A stretch of 47,752 nucleotides of DNA from Bifidobacteriaceae bacterium. GTDB lineage: Bacteria; Actinomycetota; Actinomycetes; Actinomycetales; WQXJ01. The notes below the pieces were generated by a model, which was not told the origin of the DNA, did no database searches, and worked only from the letters and a program-made list of their open reading frames with translations. The DNA lies in NCBI GenBank assembly GCA_031272885.1, contig JAISSX010000059.1:70021-117772 (forward strand), written 5' to 3'. The position numbers were made by a program, and so were the translations under genes. Positions 22,401 to 28,540 of the stretch are shown here, piece by piece. Within the stretch, counting starts at the first letter, position 1; each line of letters starts with the position of its first letter.

Positions 22401-25400
22401 GTGTGGTCGGCTCCACGCTGACGGCGGTGTTCAAGGCCGGTGTGGCCGATCCGTCCACGTCGGTGTTCGAAACCTCGACCGGTGACGTGTTGGCCGATGA
22501 CGCGGCGACGCACTACGCCAAGGTGACGGTGAAGGACGCCAACGGCAACCCGGTGGCGGGCGAAGCCGTGACGTTCACGTTGCCGGCCGGCCAGTCGGCG
22601 CACTTCGTGCCCGGCACGGCCAAGACCATCACGGTGACCAGCTCCGCGGCCGGCCTGGCTCAGGTCGCCATTGCCGACGGCACGCCTGAGACGGTGGCGG
22701 TCAGCGCCACGCTGACGGGTGTTGCGGTGGGCAGCGGCAACGTCAAGTTCACCACCGATGCGCCGTCCGCGGCCGATTCGCAGTGGACCATCACGCCGGC
22801 CGGCCCGATTACGGCCGATGGCGTGGCGGCCTACACGGCCACGGTGACGGTGAAGGACTCCTCGCCGGCGCACCTGCTGGTGCCGAACGCGGAAGTGACC
22901 TTCAGCGTGCCGGCGGCGGTGCACATCACCGAGACCGGCCCGTACCGCACCAATACCTCTGGTGTGGTGACGGTTCACTTCACGTCCACCACGCAGGGTG
23001 TCTTCACGGTCAACGCCTTGATCGGTGCGGCCAAGATCCCGGCGGCCGATCAGTCCATCGAGTTCACGGCCGGCGCCATCGACCCGGCCACCTCCAGCCT
23101 GGCCGGCCCCGGCGTCACGGCGACGACCGATGGCGTGGCGGTGCTGAACGTGACGGCCACGGTCAAGGACGCCAAGGGTAATGCGGTCAAGGATGCCTCG
23201 GTCCGGTTCACCATTCCGGCGGACGTCACCTACCAGCCCGCCGCCGGCACGCCGGTGGCCGGGCCCGGCACGGTGACCGTCGCGGTTGACCCGAGCACCG
23301 GCGTGGCCACGCTGCCGCTGGTTTCGACCAAGGCCGGCACGTACAACGTGACGGCCGAGGCCAAGAAGGCGGCGGACTCTACCTGGACGTCGATCGACAC
23401 CGGTTCGCCGGCGCAGGTGCAGTTCGTGGCCGGCGCCATCGACCCGACCCATTCGAAGATCTCCAAGGTGGAGGCTGGTCCGTTCGTGGCCGGCATCGGC
23501 AGCTACACCGTCAAGGTGGAACTGCTGGACGCCAACGACAACCCGGTGAAGCAGGCCGGCCTGCCGGTCCAGTTCACCTTCACGCTGGGTGCCGAGGTGG
23601 TTTCGGCTTCTGCCACCACCAACGCCAACGGCGTGGCCACCACCACCTTCGGCAACACGAAGGCCGGTGACTGGCAGGGTACGGCCACGTACTCCAGCCA
23701 GTCCATCGCGGTGGGCAGCCCGGTGTCGCTGGTGTTGACGGCCGGCGCACCGGATGCCACCAAGTCCACGCTGACGGTGTCTGACAACAACGCCCCGGCG
23801 GACAACACGGCCATCCACTACGCCAAGGTGGTGGTGCGTGACGCCAACAACAACCCGATCGCGGGTGAGGCTGTCACCATCACCATCGCCACCGGCGCCG
23901 CCGCGGTTGACGGCCCCGTGGTGAAGGGCACCACCAATGCCACGGCCACGGTCACCTCGTGTGACCCGGCCGCTGCCGGTGCGCCCACCTGGTGTGATGA
24001 GAAGGGCCTGGCCTACGTGGAGTTCACCTCGTCCGAGCCCGGCACCTTCCAGGTCACCGGCGCCCTGGGCGCCGTCCCGGTGAGCGGTTCGCCGAAGCAG
24101 GTCAGCTTCGTCAGTGGCCCGGCCGATCCGTCCAAGTCGAGTTGGACCATCACCCCGGACACGGCCACCCCCACGGTGAACCTGCCGGCCGATGGCTCCA
24201 GCGCCTACACGCTGACGGCCACCGTCAAGTCTGCCTATGAGATCAAGGTGCCCAACGCCGCCGTGCGTATCACCTCGCTCAGCAGCGACGTGACGGTTGC
24301 CCCGGCCCTCACCGGTTTGACCGGTGAGGCCACCAGCACCAACTACGGCACGTTCACCTGGACGCTCAAGTCCACCACCAAGGGTGAGTTCACGGGCCAG
24401 GTGCAGGTCAACACCGGTACCACCTGGGCCAACGTGGGTGGTCCGTTCACGGTCCGCTTTGTCAGTGACGTGGCCGATCCGGCTTCGTCCTGGCTGGTGG
24501 AGCCCGCCGGTTCGGCCGAGGCCGATGGCGTGGCCACCCAGACCGTGACGGCCAAGATCTACGACGCCCACGGCAACCTGGCGGACAACGGCACGGTGGT
24601 GTTCACGCTGCCGGCCGGCGTTTCGCCCACCGGCACGCAGACCGTGACAGTAGTTAACGGTGTCGCCGCCATCCAGGTGGCTTCGGCCAACGCCGGCACC
24701 TACACGGTGACGGCCAAGCTGGATGGCACGGCCCTGAACACGGTCAAGGATGCGACCGAGGCCACCACGGTGCGGACTAACGGCCAAGTCAAGGTGGTGT
24801 TCGAGGCGGGTGAGGCCAGCGGCCAGAACTCGACCCTGAGTATCCCGACGGCGGCCGCCGGTGCCACCAAGCAGGTTGGCGGCCAGAAGCACCGCGCCGA
24901 AGTCTTGGTCAAGGACGTCAACGGCGGTTCGGTGGTGGCCGGCGCCCCGGTGGTGTTCCAGTGGATCGCGGGCGATCAGTCCGGTCCCATCGGCTCCTCG
25001 TGGACCACGGTCACGCCGCAGGTGCTGAGTGGCGCCGATGGCGTGGCGGCCTACGAGTTTGCCGCTCCGGCCAACCAGGCCGGCTGGGTTTGGGTCCAGG
25101 CGTTTGTGATTGTCAACGGCACGCCACAGGCCGTGGGCAACCCGCAGCAGGTCAAGGGCGCCGAGTTCGTGGCCGATCCGAACCCGGATCCGGACAAGAC
25201 GGCCGCCACCTTCGAGACCTTCACGGGTGAGGTGCTGAACGACGGCGTCGAAACCTCGTGGGCCCGCCTGGTGGTGACCGACCAGTACGGCAACGGCATC
25301 CCGGGTGTCAGCGTCACGTTCACGCTGCCCGCCACCCAGGCGGGCACGCTGGGCACGCCGGTGTTTGTCAACGGTGCCGCCAAGACGGTGACGGTGACCA

Positions 25401-28400
25401 GTTGCGCCGCCAACCTGACCACGGTGCCGGACGAATGCAAGAAGGACGGCGTCTACACGCCGGGCCTGGCCTACGTCAAGATCGCCTCGCTGTATGAGGG
25501 TGTCTTCCCGGTCAGCGGCACGGTGGCTTTGACGGTTGGCACGGCCCCGGCCGGTTCCGGCAACGTCACCTTCGACGCCGGGGCGCCATCGGCCACCGGT
25601 AGCTACTTCACGTTGACCAAGACCGACGCGACCGCCACGGTAGTGCGGGCGGACGGTGTCGAATCGTGGACGCTCGAGGTGACGGTGACCAACGGCCTGG
25701 CCGGCCCGCAACAGAAGGCGGTCAGCGGCGCCTGCGTGACGCCACAACTGCCGGCCGGTGTGACGGTCAAGAACGCCGCTGGTGAAAACTCGACCGGTTG
25801 CCCGGCCGGGTCCTTCACCACCGACCTGAACGGCCAGATCAACGTCGAGTTGGTCACCACGACCTCGGGTGTGTACGCCATCGGCGCCAAGCTGGGTGGG
25901 GACTCCATCGCCACCCAGGCCGGCGGCACCATCTATACGTTGCCGGCCACCTATGTGGGCGGGGCGCCATCGGCGGCCAAGGCCGAACTGACCAGCCCCG
26001 CCGCCACCGCAAGGGCCGACGGCCTGGAGGTGCAGACGGTGACGGCCACGCTGCGGGATGCTGACGGCAACCTGGCCACCTGCTGGTCCGGTGCCGCCGA
26101 GGTGGCCTGCCAGGTGGTGTTCCAGGTGCCCGCGGGTACGTGGACCGGTACCGGCGCCGCCAAGGTGACCGGCCCGGCGGACGTCACCAAGGCGGCCGGC
26201 CTCAGCACCGCTGGGGCGTTGGCCGGTGTGGCCACCATCGACCTCTATTCGGCCACGGCCGCCACCTACGCGGTGACCGCCAAGCTGGGGACCGATCCGA
26301 TTCAGCGGGCCGATGGCGTGGCCAACGCCAGTGGCGCGGCCGCCCACGTCACGTTCACCGACGCCACGCCGCCCGGTGAACCGGTGGTCAACCCGTCCGA
26401 TGGCAAGCACGTTGACGGCCACGTTGACCCGGCCGACCTGGCCGATGCCGCGGCCGGCGACCTGGCGGTGGTCATCACCGACCCGGTGACCGGTAACGTC
26501 ATCACCACCTGCCCGGTCAAGGCCGATGGCACGTTCGATTGCCAACTGCTGCCGCCGCTGGCGGACGGTGAGACGGTCGAGGTGACGCTGGTCGATTCGG
26601 CCGGCAACGAGTCCGATCCGGTGGTCATCACGGTTGACGCCGTGGCGCCGGGTGAGCCGGTGGTCAACCCGTCCAAGGGTGACGAGATCACCGGTCACGT
26701 CGATCCGGCCGACTTGGCGGATGCCGCCAATGGCGACCTGGTGGTGGAGATCATCGACGAAGCCACCGGTGATGTCATCCAGACCTGCCCGGTGCAGGCG
26801 GACGGCACCTTCACCTGCACCCTGTTCCCGCCGCTGGAAGATGGCGACGAGGTCAAGGTTGTGGTGGTTGATCCGGCCGGCAACGAGTCGGTGCCCACCC
26901 CGATCGTGGTTGACGCGACGCCGCCCGGCAAGCCGGTGGTGGACCCGTCCAACGGTGACAACGTGACCGGTCACGTGGCGCCAGGGGATGTGGCCGATGC
27001 CGCCAACGGCGAACTGGAGGTGGTCATCACCGACAAGGCCACCGGCAACGAGATTGCCCGTTGCCCGGTGCTGCCGGACGGCACGTTCGATTGCGCCATC
27101 ACGCCGCCCATCACGGACGACGGCCGGCAGATCGTCATCACCATCGAGGACGCGGCCGGCAACGAGTCGACCCCGGTGACGATCGTGGTTGACACGGTGG
27201 CGCCGCGCGATCCAGTGGTTGACCCGTCCAATGGCGGGCAGATCACGGGTCACGTCGATCCGGCCGATGTGCTCGATGCCGCTAAGGGCGACCTGGTGGT
27301 GGAGGTGCGTGACCCGGTGACGGGTGACGTCATCAAGACCTGCCCGGTCAAGGCGGACGGCACGTTCAGTTGTGTGTTGGTGCCGCCGCTGGCGGACGGC
27401 GACGAGGTTGAGGTGGTAGTGGTCGACAAGGCCGGCAACACCTCCAACCCGGTTGACATCACGGCCGATGCCGTGGCGCCGGGCGCGCCGGTGGTCAACC
27501 CGTCGCAGGGCGACAAGGTGACCGGTCACGTCGATCCGGCTGATGTGGCCGATGCCGCCGCGGGCGATCTGACGGTGGTGGTGACCGATCCGGTGTCCGG
27601 TGAAGAGTTGGTGCGTTGCCCGGTTAACGCCGATGGCACGTTCGACTGCGCCTTCTACCCGCCGTTGTCCGATGGCGTCAAGGCCAAGGTGACGGTGGTG
27701 GATGCGGCCGGCAACGTGTCTGCACCCAAGACCATCGTGACCGATGCCACCGCGCCGGGTGATCCGTGGATCGAACCTTCGGACGGCCACAGCCTGAGCG
27801 GCGAAGGCGAGACGGTGGGTGACGTCATCACGGTGACCGGCCCCAACGGCGCCTCCACCGTGCTGTGCACCACCACAGTGCAGAGCGACTTCTCGTGGAG
27901 CTGTGACTTCAGCCCCGCCCTGTCCGAGGGCGACCTGGTCAAGGTGACCGAGACCGATGCCGCGCAGAACGTGTCGGGTGACAAGACCTGGCGCATCGGC
28001 GTGCCGCGGGTGGTGTTGGCGCAGGCCGCCTTGGAGATCGGTGATCGCCAGGAGGCTTGGGTCTACAACCTGCAGCCGGGTGAGACGGTGGCCAGCACCA
28101 TGTACTCGCTGCCGTTGCCGTTGGGCAACAAGACGGCCAACACGGACGGATGGGTCAAGTACACCTGGCTGATTCCGGAAGGCACGCTGCACACCACGCA
28201 CAAGTTCGAGGCCCGCGGGTCCGTCAGCGGCAAGGTGAGCGGCACGTTCGAAGTGGTGTGGCCCACCGGCCCGTCGGAGGAGAACCCGCAGCCGGATGAC
28301 ACGGCCACAGAGCCCTTGGTTCTGGAGGGCCCCAGCACCACGCCGTCCGTGGCCGGTACGGCTACGTCTTCGCCCACGCCGGCCGCTAAGGCGAGCAGCA

Positions 28401-28525
28401 GCGTGCTGCCGTTCACCGGCGCCGCCGGCGTGACGGGCTTGACGGCCGCCGCGGTTGGTGCCTTGCTGGCCGGTCTGCTGCTGGTCCTGGCGGCCCGCCG
28501 CCGGCGCCGCGCCGCCGAAGACTAG
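4421..28525 (+). CDS. Giant LPXTG cell-wall-anchored Ig-repeat adhesin (8,034 aa)
   Basis: Probable surface fibre exported by Sec and joined to peptidoglycan by sortase. Domains: signal peptide 1 to about 57 (long basic n-region, KPVVFLV then GAIALGGVTL, cleavage after AKA); head of about 58-360 with propeller-like strands (SDMAIDAEGNFYIVVG at 249, LWGMAF near 311); SdrD_B/Cna_B-like domain about 361-430 (LYIDADGNG ... GATVGIY); GEVED domain about 515-725 with DGDVEDYRVW at 714-723; about 56 invasin/Big_1-like Ig modules from about 862 to 7312, each with VTVKDANGNPV, a TSTxAGTYxVTA strand and an F-x-AG linker; six Big_6-like repeats 7319 to about 7857; a unique domain to about 7950; a Ser/Thr/Pro linker; LPFTG at 7996-8000; a transmembrane helix; RRRRRAAED. 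GGAGGGG lies 7 bases before the ATG. One continuous frame with no frameshift. The adhesion role is inferred from architecture; the ligand is unknown. Confidence 0.93.
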   Translation: MSAHSSRKSVTLPKSQNVLARLGRRTVKPVVFLVAGAIALGGVTLVQSWMGSQEAKAWTTTSTFAAAPFNGSFDRNTLYTSDNLTAIPNMAGRTSVSSTDRIRLDNGGMTPSSCFNMAVGPSTKAGLEDELAVYCWAAGNSSSLYRHDKDGTSTSLGNLVGLGDKAGGEINQKTGQLYSTSGYLDTITCSATNNATQGGSARLGIWNLTATGTTAVSVGTTYPKAKNQTVCVAEYQATGNSTASWGVVSDMAIDAEGNFYIVVGPANRHWLLRVEPPRNPDGSVASSGDWLYTPVVRLADSPAVPAASALWGMAFMNGSLYLGDSSGRIYTVSTLTGAVTNLGDAGSLVRDFAAAQMAPVVRGKLYIDADGNGIISAAEEAANGIAGATVGIYKQDGTLLGELTTDASGEYFGLLPSASDDLYIRVKQPQINGVNAMQTYGGYWEGTDALVDTRGLNHNKVEPVCRTTTQSDQVQPYSGPCYGAKVSGIDKSTSNDVVQDANFYSKVTMEQDLEVAVANFGFTVTGSWGDAQASTKSTGADKGPFHINTPFSSVTLGANQGSYTDGVNDSASNAHATDDGVYLKLANGAKVGLQDQILSTGRTYDIEVNTAIVPGTINEALIKVNAWVSPINSTTLASTSTRFIQNANPVDGKVEGTYTVPTTPTPAGGISAGVVRVDATTASGISNPDNTGTTPQYAPTKGSTAANTQKWVIDGDVEDYRVWNASAQIRVALRTDGGTVSNQQFSLQNVVDGTASPLNPSRTTDTISTTASGSAVTSQTAHAVSNTSNAVTITAGTLPTDWSIKSVSCYGSVTGFTVPTDKYTVNLTNRSVTINAGYFLSAGPDDIINDLTCQFNIKKAAPADKALFELSATSATVNADITGTVTVVDSSGVVVANEEVLFEVPTGVTVKDAANNVLTAPYKCTTGPTGQCSVKFTSSTAATYEVHAKIETSTPGTWADAGGNGNAAKASPQSITFNADVPASGEIALTDTADKYADYQSGDADYAPDDYYTLDIWVKDASSNGVGGLTSSDFTFTCPDAPGTNCATTAYGVFFGSVAAVSGQPGHYQVAVYAKRSGTKQIAVYVAGLTTAAYYPLPKQGTTQQYVTATFKAMEKVDLTQSTFTVNEAGTVKAGYVSDAVPGAYRVGTIVLKDKNGSPVTGAAGRLSEASTNPSELHLLTFTEVSGTPGTYTVNVHSTDAGSFTPVVTYVLPVPAQSVNLTSDKAAVFIEDDPDLSMSSFVITDTANKKADGAEYYTGTVTLQNAAGKPVRDGVSKLSFVASPATGVTFVNLTCTMSAGKCTGVYTVQIKSTVKGAKSITAVYDMDPADLELGPQTATFVQPPVSVPDSTFEVSPSSGTVLPDGTSAFTATATLWGEAAHLNAIQGQDVVFTVNATGTTVAAATLHNGATTNPTTLTVASSALGVSQITVTATAEGTYSLCATVDGTNLPGSCKAIEFKAGDIDYTLSAYEVSTAAVVADNTSTGTITVTLKDAANNPKGGQAANLAATPPFGAGITISAFTETGTAGTYTATFKGTDVGSFHIDVTAAGGAIGGTSHTDVDGSTPNHYAHLTFGTLCTTPGTSTQAIAETTPLDALNHPSVWADGADSYTITTTLVDCYGHPITDWVPSKYWVSVKLGGTTAPTANYTVSTPVHSGNGVYTQTVTAVKSGTYNITGAYGATSGTATAIVTAGLNATFDPKPGGAGYSSITIDNPTPTPKANGADSYTITVTLKDTNNDPVTDGLSLLSDGYPRLRLAGPSGTDYTISALAGTATPGVYTATIKASVSATYNVTATYGRGTGAIIIDGSPVSAYFGPDIPCQTTSSYVLSTGNKWADGADAHTVTVTLKACDNSAIELDSTGLAQLTAGATPSGVVGAFAAVPGSPGVYRANITSTLAGEKTVTVNWTGSGAFAVNPATSGANKVNFIGGLPVNPLGTFDTTTGNKLTDGTAFHEAWVDFKDANGNPATCTSDGTTLGTPVACQATFELLTEATASGTATTGARIDNATTGTFTKVVTADANGRALVKVYSIYASDPDLGGFPIRAKVGTGSSAVKRIPFRPDLANAAKSTFTVTPTTALTADGIEYFTGQIILKDAGGTLVPGATASVQICKVNGATCDPTSDVTVSALGGGPANWVSSNPAAEINVKFTSTKAATYRVTAYIAGDPIGTGAPYYKEITFEPGPASGIASQLIWTTATATANGTDTKSIQAEIKDANGNLVADGATVLFSIPANTKVGAVTGAATITRTTTNGIAEILVASEVAGTYNITATVGGQNITGNSPAQPQFVAGTPTATNSVLSITTTGDKTANGSDYHTAQVELKDANGNPTINTTSTVSLCYSVAGGTETCENLTSTVVSGKSVVTKNITSTVAGTLLVKATLNGDPVTPTAGVTASFIAGPPNPASSTLEVSTGTAANNGVATHWAKVTVKDAFGNIIPNVNVTFTVTGNGQIAGAGGTGQTKVVQTSTAGIAEIDITDITAETVTVTATITQGTIGTATVTFAPSDVSAANSTFVVTPGPSPALQASSGTNYYTATVTLKDAANAIIAGKAVTFTFSGTGPQLVGGGVTATTNSSGVATAQIYSQVAGDFTVTAAADGVQLTLPTPAAKPLSFEAAGIDPASSTLTAQTGQATANGTASRWVELLVKDQFGNPIAGATATFTFPADTALAGGFTNPVTTGTDGKARIELTSTKKGDYTVSATAAKGGSPVSVTPNVTVSFQAGPASAASSTLTVPTAAGSPGTKVADGVEKHQAKVVVKDANGNLVGAGVPVSFSAAPPAGSGASTQTCTANTDANGEAVCEFATTKAGDHTIRATIGGTEVGTGSPATATFVPGAIDAGHSTFTVSSDVTTNNGIAQHTATVTVRDQYDNVIGSAPVRFVIDAGLAAIPGPVLNATISGGATTKNTTTGTNGVADTPIVSEEEGTFEVEAFIGSSLQTLGKKTVSFGPGPASVANSSWTKSPAGPITAGTATGDPSYTITIEVRSADNLLVPGVGVRLVDLGGTTLDSDLVITETPNASGWYETGTKDSSSYGKVVLHVKSAHAGDYQVAAQILPGSGWPSLTSPASYTLSYESGAPVAANSWLVEPAASAKADGTETQTVLAKIRDKNGDPVADGTTVTFTVPAGLTPTGTQTATTTGGTATLTVTSNTDGEFEIAAAVGGSAINTVKNNAETTTQTYNKAKVHFVYGDPDPGSSVLTVPTATGTPGTKVADGIAKHRAEVLVKDGSGNVVPGATVLFSYGPDAAHLSTATAVSGSDGVAYVEFGSTQATTYQVRAYIGTSAISSAEVSGSPQNAPFVAGPLDESKTLASFAVQESYALANGTATLWAKMTAQDANGNPISGVTLSFKLTQTGDAAVFEPLATGLRTVSGTSGADGVVSVNIVSAFEGSFPVQGQLGATTTTPKNVTFQNNTADEAKSWFTVDRTATNTSLDKAIADNNDSYTVTVNLRDSNGDPVNGISAVVKLTATASGAVTQYSVFTGVVSGQGGTAVQLLKTLVAGTYTVTVELAGNQISLDTANAATKSKSVEFVAGPPSSLTSKLVSPSSPAQVGGGTQTVTAQVRDAYNNPVPNAAVQFAIPANITVGLVDGPAYVTVNTGTNGNAELVTTSTVVGVYNTITASTGAMSITEGSPARVEFINSACSAAQSEFTIPSAGPTGTTTKVAGVGFHNPTVTVKDGSGNLCTAEVTQVTYKYRLEGTTTWTEHIPPVNTVNAVAEWSNWTETVAGTYEVQAFFGGQQVGTTKTAIFVPDVVSPGNSALDVSVNPALANNAAIHYAKVVVRDANNNPIVGQAVTFTIDTGAAAVPGPVVKGTTTNTATVNTCDPAVGGAPTWCTEKGLAYVEFTSSEPGSFSVSATLSATPVSGSPKSVDFTSGPADPSKSSWVLTPDTTVPTVNKPANGADSYSLTATVKSAADILVPNGPVRIALLDPSVSVSPALTGFTGLATSTNYGTFTWTLTSTTKGTFTGQVQVNTGTDWENVGGPFTVRFTSDTADAASSWLIQPSATVTADGVAQHTVTAKVYDTHGNLADNGTVVFTLPSGVSPTGTQSVSVVNGVASIQVTSTTVGTYNVTAKLDSVSINTVKNASEVSVVRTNGQVQLPFDSDVPDPDSSVLTIPTATGTPGTKVANGTEKHRAEVAVKDAHNNAVAGAAVEFTYGPDAAHLTTVTATSGSDGVAYVEFASTQAVAYTVTAKIAGDEVSGSPKTATFVAGPLDPSKTLASFAVQETVALANGSQPLWAKMTAQDAYGNPISGVTISFKLTQTGDAAVFAPLATGLREASGTSGADGVVSVDIVSAFEGTYPVVGVLGATETAPKNVTFQNSTADEAKSWFTVVRTSTNASPDKAIADGVDSYTVTVNLRDSNGDPVNGIGALIKVTAADGAVTQYPVASGVVSGQGGTAVQLVKTTLAGTYTVTVELAGNQISLDTANDAVKSKSIEFVAGAPSALTSSLTSPSAPAQVGGGTQVIKATVKDKDGNPVLGTAVVFTIPADVVAGAYTGPTTVTVNTGTTGAAAGVAELTLTSAKVGEYNVTAKVGAMDITVGSPAKAKFVNSDPSSTQSEFTIPTTPAQKVAGVEYHTPQVVVKDGSGNLYTAAAVTVTFKVRLQGETTWATTKTISTTTGTATWSDWTQDVAGTYEVEASIPSGVVGTTLTAVFKAGPADPSTSVWQTSTGNVLADDSATHFARVTVKDAKGNVVAGEPVTFTLPAGQAAHFTPGTAKTITVNSSALGIAEVNIADGTPETVTVTGSVASTQVGSANLVFATDAPSAPDSTWTITPAGPITADGVAAYTATVTVKDSSAAHLVVPGATVTFSVPAAVRITENAPYTTNSSGQVTVHFTSEVQGIFTVNALIGAAKIPAADQTIEFTAGAIDGTSSFLTAPSTTATANGTAVLNVTATVKDAKANPVKDASVRFTIPAGVTYQPTAGTPVAGPGTVTVAVDPSTGVATLPLVSTTADTYNVTAEAKKAADAGWTAIVTGSPAAVQFVAGAVDPAHSKISKVETGPFVAGIGSYTVKVELLDVNDNPVKQAGLPIQFTFTLGAEVVSASATTNASGVATTTFGNAKSGDWQGTATYQSQAVQVGSPVALPLTAGVADPTKSTLEVSQNPALANNLAIHYAKVVVRDANGNPIAGETVTVAIDTGAAGVPGPVVAGTSNASATGQTCDPAAAGAPAWCTEKGLFYVEFTSSEPGSFNVTGTLGAVPVNGSPQQVSYTTGAPDPTKSSWTINPDTVSSLTLTIPADGTSTYTLTATIKDAANILVPNGQVRISGLNTAVTVSPSLSGSTGLPTSTNYGTFTWTLKSTTKGVFTGQVQVSTGSAWANVGQPFEVRFSADTPDAASSWLIEPAASAKADSTETQTVQAKIYDTHGNLADDGTVVSFTLPAGVSPTGTQTATTVNGIASVTVTSGTAGEYKVKATLAGVQIDTVKNNAETSTVASNGEAKVHFVYGDPDPDSSVLTIPTATGTPGTKVANGTDKHRAEVLVKDASGNVVPNASVDFSYGPDAAHQTPVTAVSGSDGVAYIEFASTQAVTYTVTAKIAGDEVSGSPKTAGFVAGPLDPGKTLNSFEVQQTAAVANGSQTLWAKMTAQDANGNPVSGVTLSFKLTQTGDAAVFAPLATGLRDISGTSGADGVVSVDIVSVFEGSFPVVGVLGATQTSPKNVTFQNNTADKAKSWFTVERTSTNTSPDKAIADGNDSYTVTVSLRDANGDPVNGIGAVVKVTAAADGSVTQYPVASGVVSGQGGTAVQLVKSTTSGDFTVTVELAGDQISLDTANAATKSKSIEFVAGAPSSLTSELVSPTAPAQVGGGTQVIKAIVKDAQGNPVPNASVVFTIPADVTAAGGTTVATSATGVAELTLTSIKVGEYPVTAKVGTLDIAIGSPAKAKFVNSDPSSTQSEFTIPTTPTEKVAGVEYHTPQVAVKDGSGNAYTAAAVTVTFKVRLQGESTWATTKTVTTNPATGIALWSDWTQTVAGTYEVEASIPSGVVGSTLTAVFKAGVADPSTSVFETSTGDVLADDAATHYAKVTVKDANGNPVAGEAVTFTLPAGQSAHFVPGTAKTITVTSSAAGLAQVAIADGTPETVAVSATLTGVAVGSGNVKFTTDAPSAADSQWTITPAGPITADGVAAYTATVTVKDSSPAHLLVPNAEVTFSVPAAVHITETGPYRTNTSGVVTVHFTSTTQGVFTVNALIGAAKIPAADQSIEFTAGAIDPATSSLAGPGVTATTDGVAVLNVTATVKDAKGNAVKDASVRFTIPADVTYQPAAGTPVAGPGTVTVAVDPSTGVATLPLVSTKAGTYNVTAEAKKAADSTWTSIDTGSPAQVQFVAGAIDPTHSKISKVEAGPFVAGIGSYTVKVELLDANDNPVKQAGLPVQFTFTLGAEVVSASATTNANGVATTTFGNTKAGDWQGTATYSSQSIAVGSPVSLVLTAGAPDATKSTLTVSDNNAPADNTAIHYAKVVVRDANNNPIAGEAVTITIATGAAAVDGPVVKGTTNATATVTSCDPAAAGAPTWCDEKGLAYVEFTSSEPGTFQVTGALGAVPVSGSPKQVSFVSGPADPSKSSWTITPDTATPTVNLPADGSSAYTLTATVKSAYEIKVPNAAVRITSLSSDVTVAPALTGLTGEATSTNYGTFTWTLKSTTKGEFTGQVQVNTGTTWANVGGPFTVRFVSDVADPASSWLVEPAGSAEADGVATQTVTAKIYDAHGNLADNGTVVFTLPAGVSPTGTQTVTVVNGVAAIQVASANAGTYTVTAKLDGTALNTVKDATEATTVRTNGQVKVVFEAGEASGQNSTLSIPTAAAGATKQVGGQKHRAEVLVKDVNGGSVVAGAPVVFQWIAGDQSGPIGSSWTTVTPQVLSGADGVAAYEFAAPANQAGWVWVQAFVIVNGTPQAVGNPQQVKGAEFVADPNPDPDKTAATFETFTGEVLNDGVETSWARLVVTDQYGNGIPGVSVTFTLPATQAGTLGTPVFVNGAAKTVTVTSCAANLTTVPDECKKDGVYTPGLAYVKIASLYEGVFPVSGTVALTVGTAPAGSGNVTFDAGAPSATGSYFTLTKTDATATVVRADGVESWTLEVTVTNGLAGPQQKAVSGACVTPQLPAGVTVKNAAGENSTGCPAGSFTTDLNGQINVELVTTTSGVYAIGAKLGGDSIATQAGGTIYTLPATYVGGAPSAAKAELTSPAATARADGLEVQTVTATLRDADGNLATCWSGAAEVACQVVFQVPAGTWTGTGAAKVTGPADVTKAAGLSTAGALAGVATIDLYSATAATYAVTAKLGTDPIQRADGVANASGAAAHVTFTDATPPGEPVVNPSDGKHVDGHVDPADLADAAAGDLAVVITDPVTGNVITTCPVKADGTFDCQLLPPLADGETVEVTLVDSAGNESDPVVITVDAVAPGEPVVNPSKGDEITGHVDPADLADAANGDLVVEIIDEATGDVIQTCPVQADGTFTCTLFPPLEDGDEVKVVVVDPAGNESVPTPIVVDATPPGKPVVDPSNGDNVTGHVAPGDVADAANGELEVVITDKATGNEIARCPVLPDGTFDCAITPPITDDGRQIVITIEDAAGNESTPVTIVVDTVAPRDPVVDPSNGGQITGHVDPADVLDAAKGDLVVEVRDPVTGDVIKTCPVKADGTFSCVLVPPLADGDEVEVVVVDKAGNTSNPVDITADAVAPGAPVVNPSQGDKVTGHVDPADVADAAAGDLTVVVTDPVSGEELVRCPVNADGTFDCAFYPPLSDGVKAKVTVVDAAGNVSAPKTIVTDATAPGDPWIEPSDGHSLSGEGETVGDVITVTGPNGASTVLCTTTVQSDFSWSCDFSPALSEGDLVKVTETDAAQNVSGDKTWRIGVPRVVLAQAALEIGDRQEAWVYNLQPGETVASTMYSLPLPLGNKTANTDGWVKYTWLIPEGTLHTTHKFEARGSVSGKVSGTFEVVWPTGPSEENPQPDDTATEPLVLEGPSTTPSVAGTATSSPTPAAKASSSVLPFTGAAGVTGLTAAAVGALLAGLLLVLAARRRRRAAED
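13655..16408 (+). repeat. Giant gene 1, super-unit 1 (8 Ig modules)
   Basis: This is 2,754 bases (918 residues, from G3079). Module order by linker signature: NSWLVEP, GDPDPGSSVLTVP, AGPLDESKTLASF, NTADEAKSWFTV, SPAQVGG, NSACSAAQSEFTIP, SPGNSALDVSVNPALANN, ADPSKSSWVLTPD. It follows the same order as super-units 2 and 3 but lacks their internal four-module cassette. Its NSAC...NLC module keeps a cysteine pair that the longer super-units do not have. Confidence 0.85.
16409..20446 (+). repeat. Giant gene 1, super-unit 2 (12 Ig modules)
   Basis: This is 4,038 bases (1,346 residues, from D3997, SSWLIQP). It repeats the eight-module order of super-unit 1 with four extra modules at 18416-19720 (435 residues; linkers ADPSTSVWQTSTG, APSAPDSTWTITPAG, AIDGTSSFLTAP, AVDPAHSKISKVE) inserted between the NSDPSSTQSEFTIP and ADPTKSTLEV modules. 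Confidence 0.85.
20447..24466 (+). repeat. Giant gene 1, super-unit 3 (12 Ig modules)
   Basis: This is 4,020 bases (1,340 residues, from D5343, SSWLIEP). All twelve modules match super-unit 2 in order, including the four-module cassette. Super-units 2 and 3 are tandem and look like a block duplication. A further SSWLVEP module (from 24467) starts a fourth round, which breaks off after about two modules into C-terminal-specific modules. Confidence 0.85.
26375..28000 (+). repeat. Giant gene 1, six Big_6-like C-terminal repeats
   Basis: Six repeats of about 92 residues begin G-x-PVVNPSDG, then HVDPADLADAA-x-GDL, then a TCPVKADGTFDC hairpin, then PPLADG-x-x-V and D-x-AGNES. The pattern fits bacterial Ig-like Big_6 domains. 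The first five have a conserved C-x9-C pair; the third has the variant PPITDDGRQIVITI; the sixth (GDPWIEPSDGHSLSG) is divergent and keeps a variant cysteine pair. The array is the stalk between the Ig rod and the wall anchor. Confidence 0.85.
28406..28522 (+). other. Sortase cell-wall sorting signal of giant protein 1
   Basis: LPFTG (28406-28420) is followed by a hydrophobic stretch (GLTAAAVGALLAGLLLVLAA) and RRRRRAAED at the C-terminus. This is the complete three-part class A sorting signal. The Ser/Thr/Pro/Ala-rich segment before it is the usual wall-spanning linker. Confidence 0.93.
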
Positions 28526-28540
28526 TCAAATCCAATAGGA

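Noticed and set aside
17309-28201. Very long antisense open frame (over 3,600 codons) opposite giant gene 1
   Set aside because: The product is low-complexity and rich in G, R, H and V, with no domains or signal peptide. It arises because GC-rich codon use leaves few antisense stops, and the sense frame has clear domain structure.
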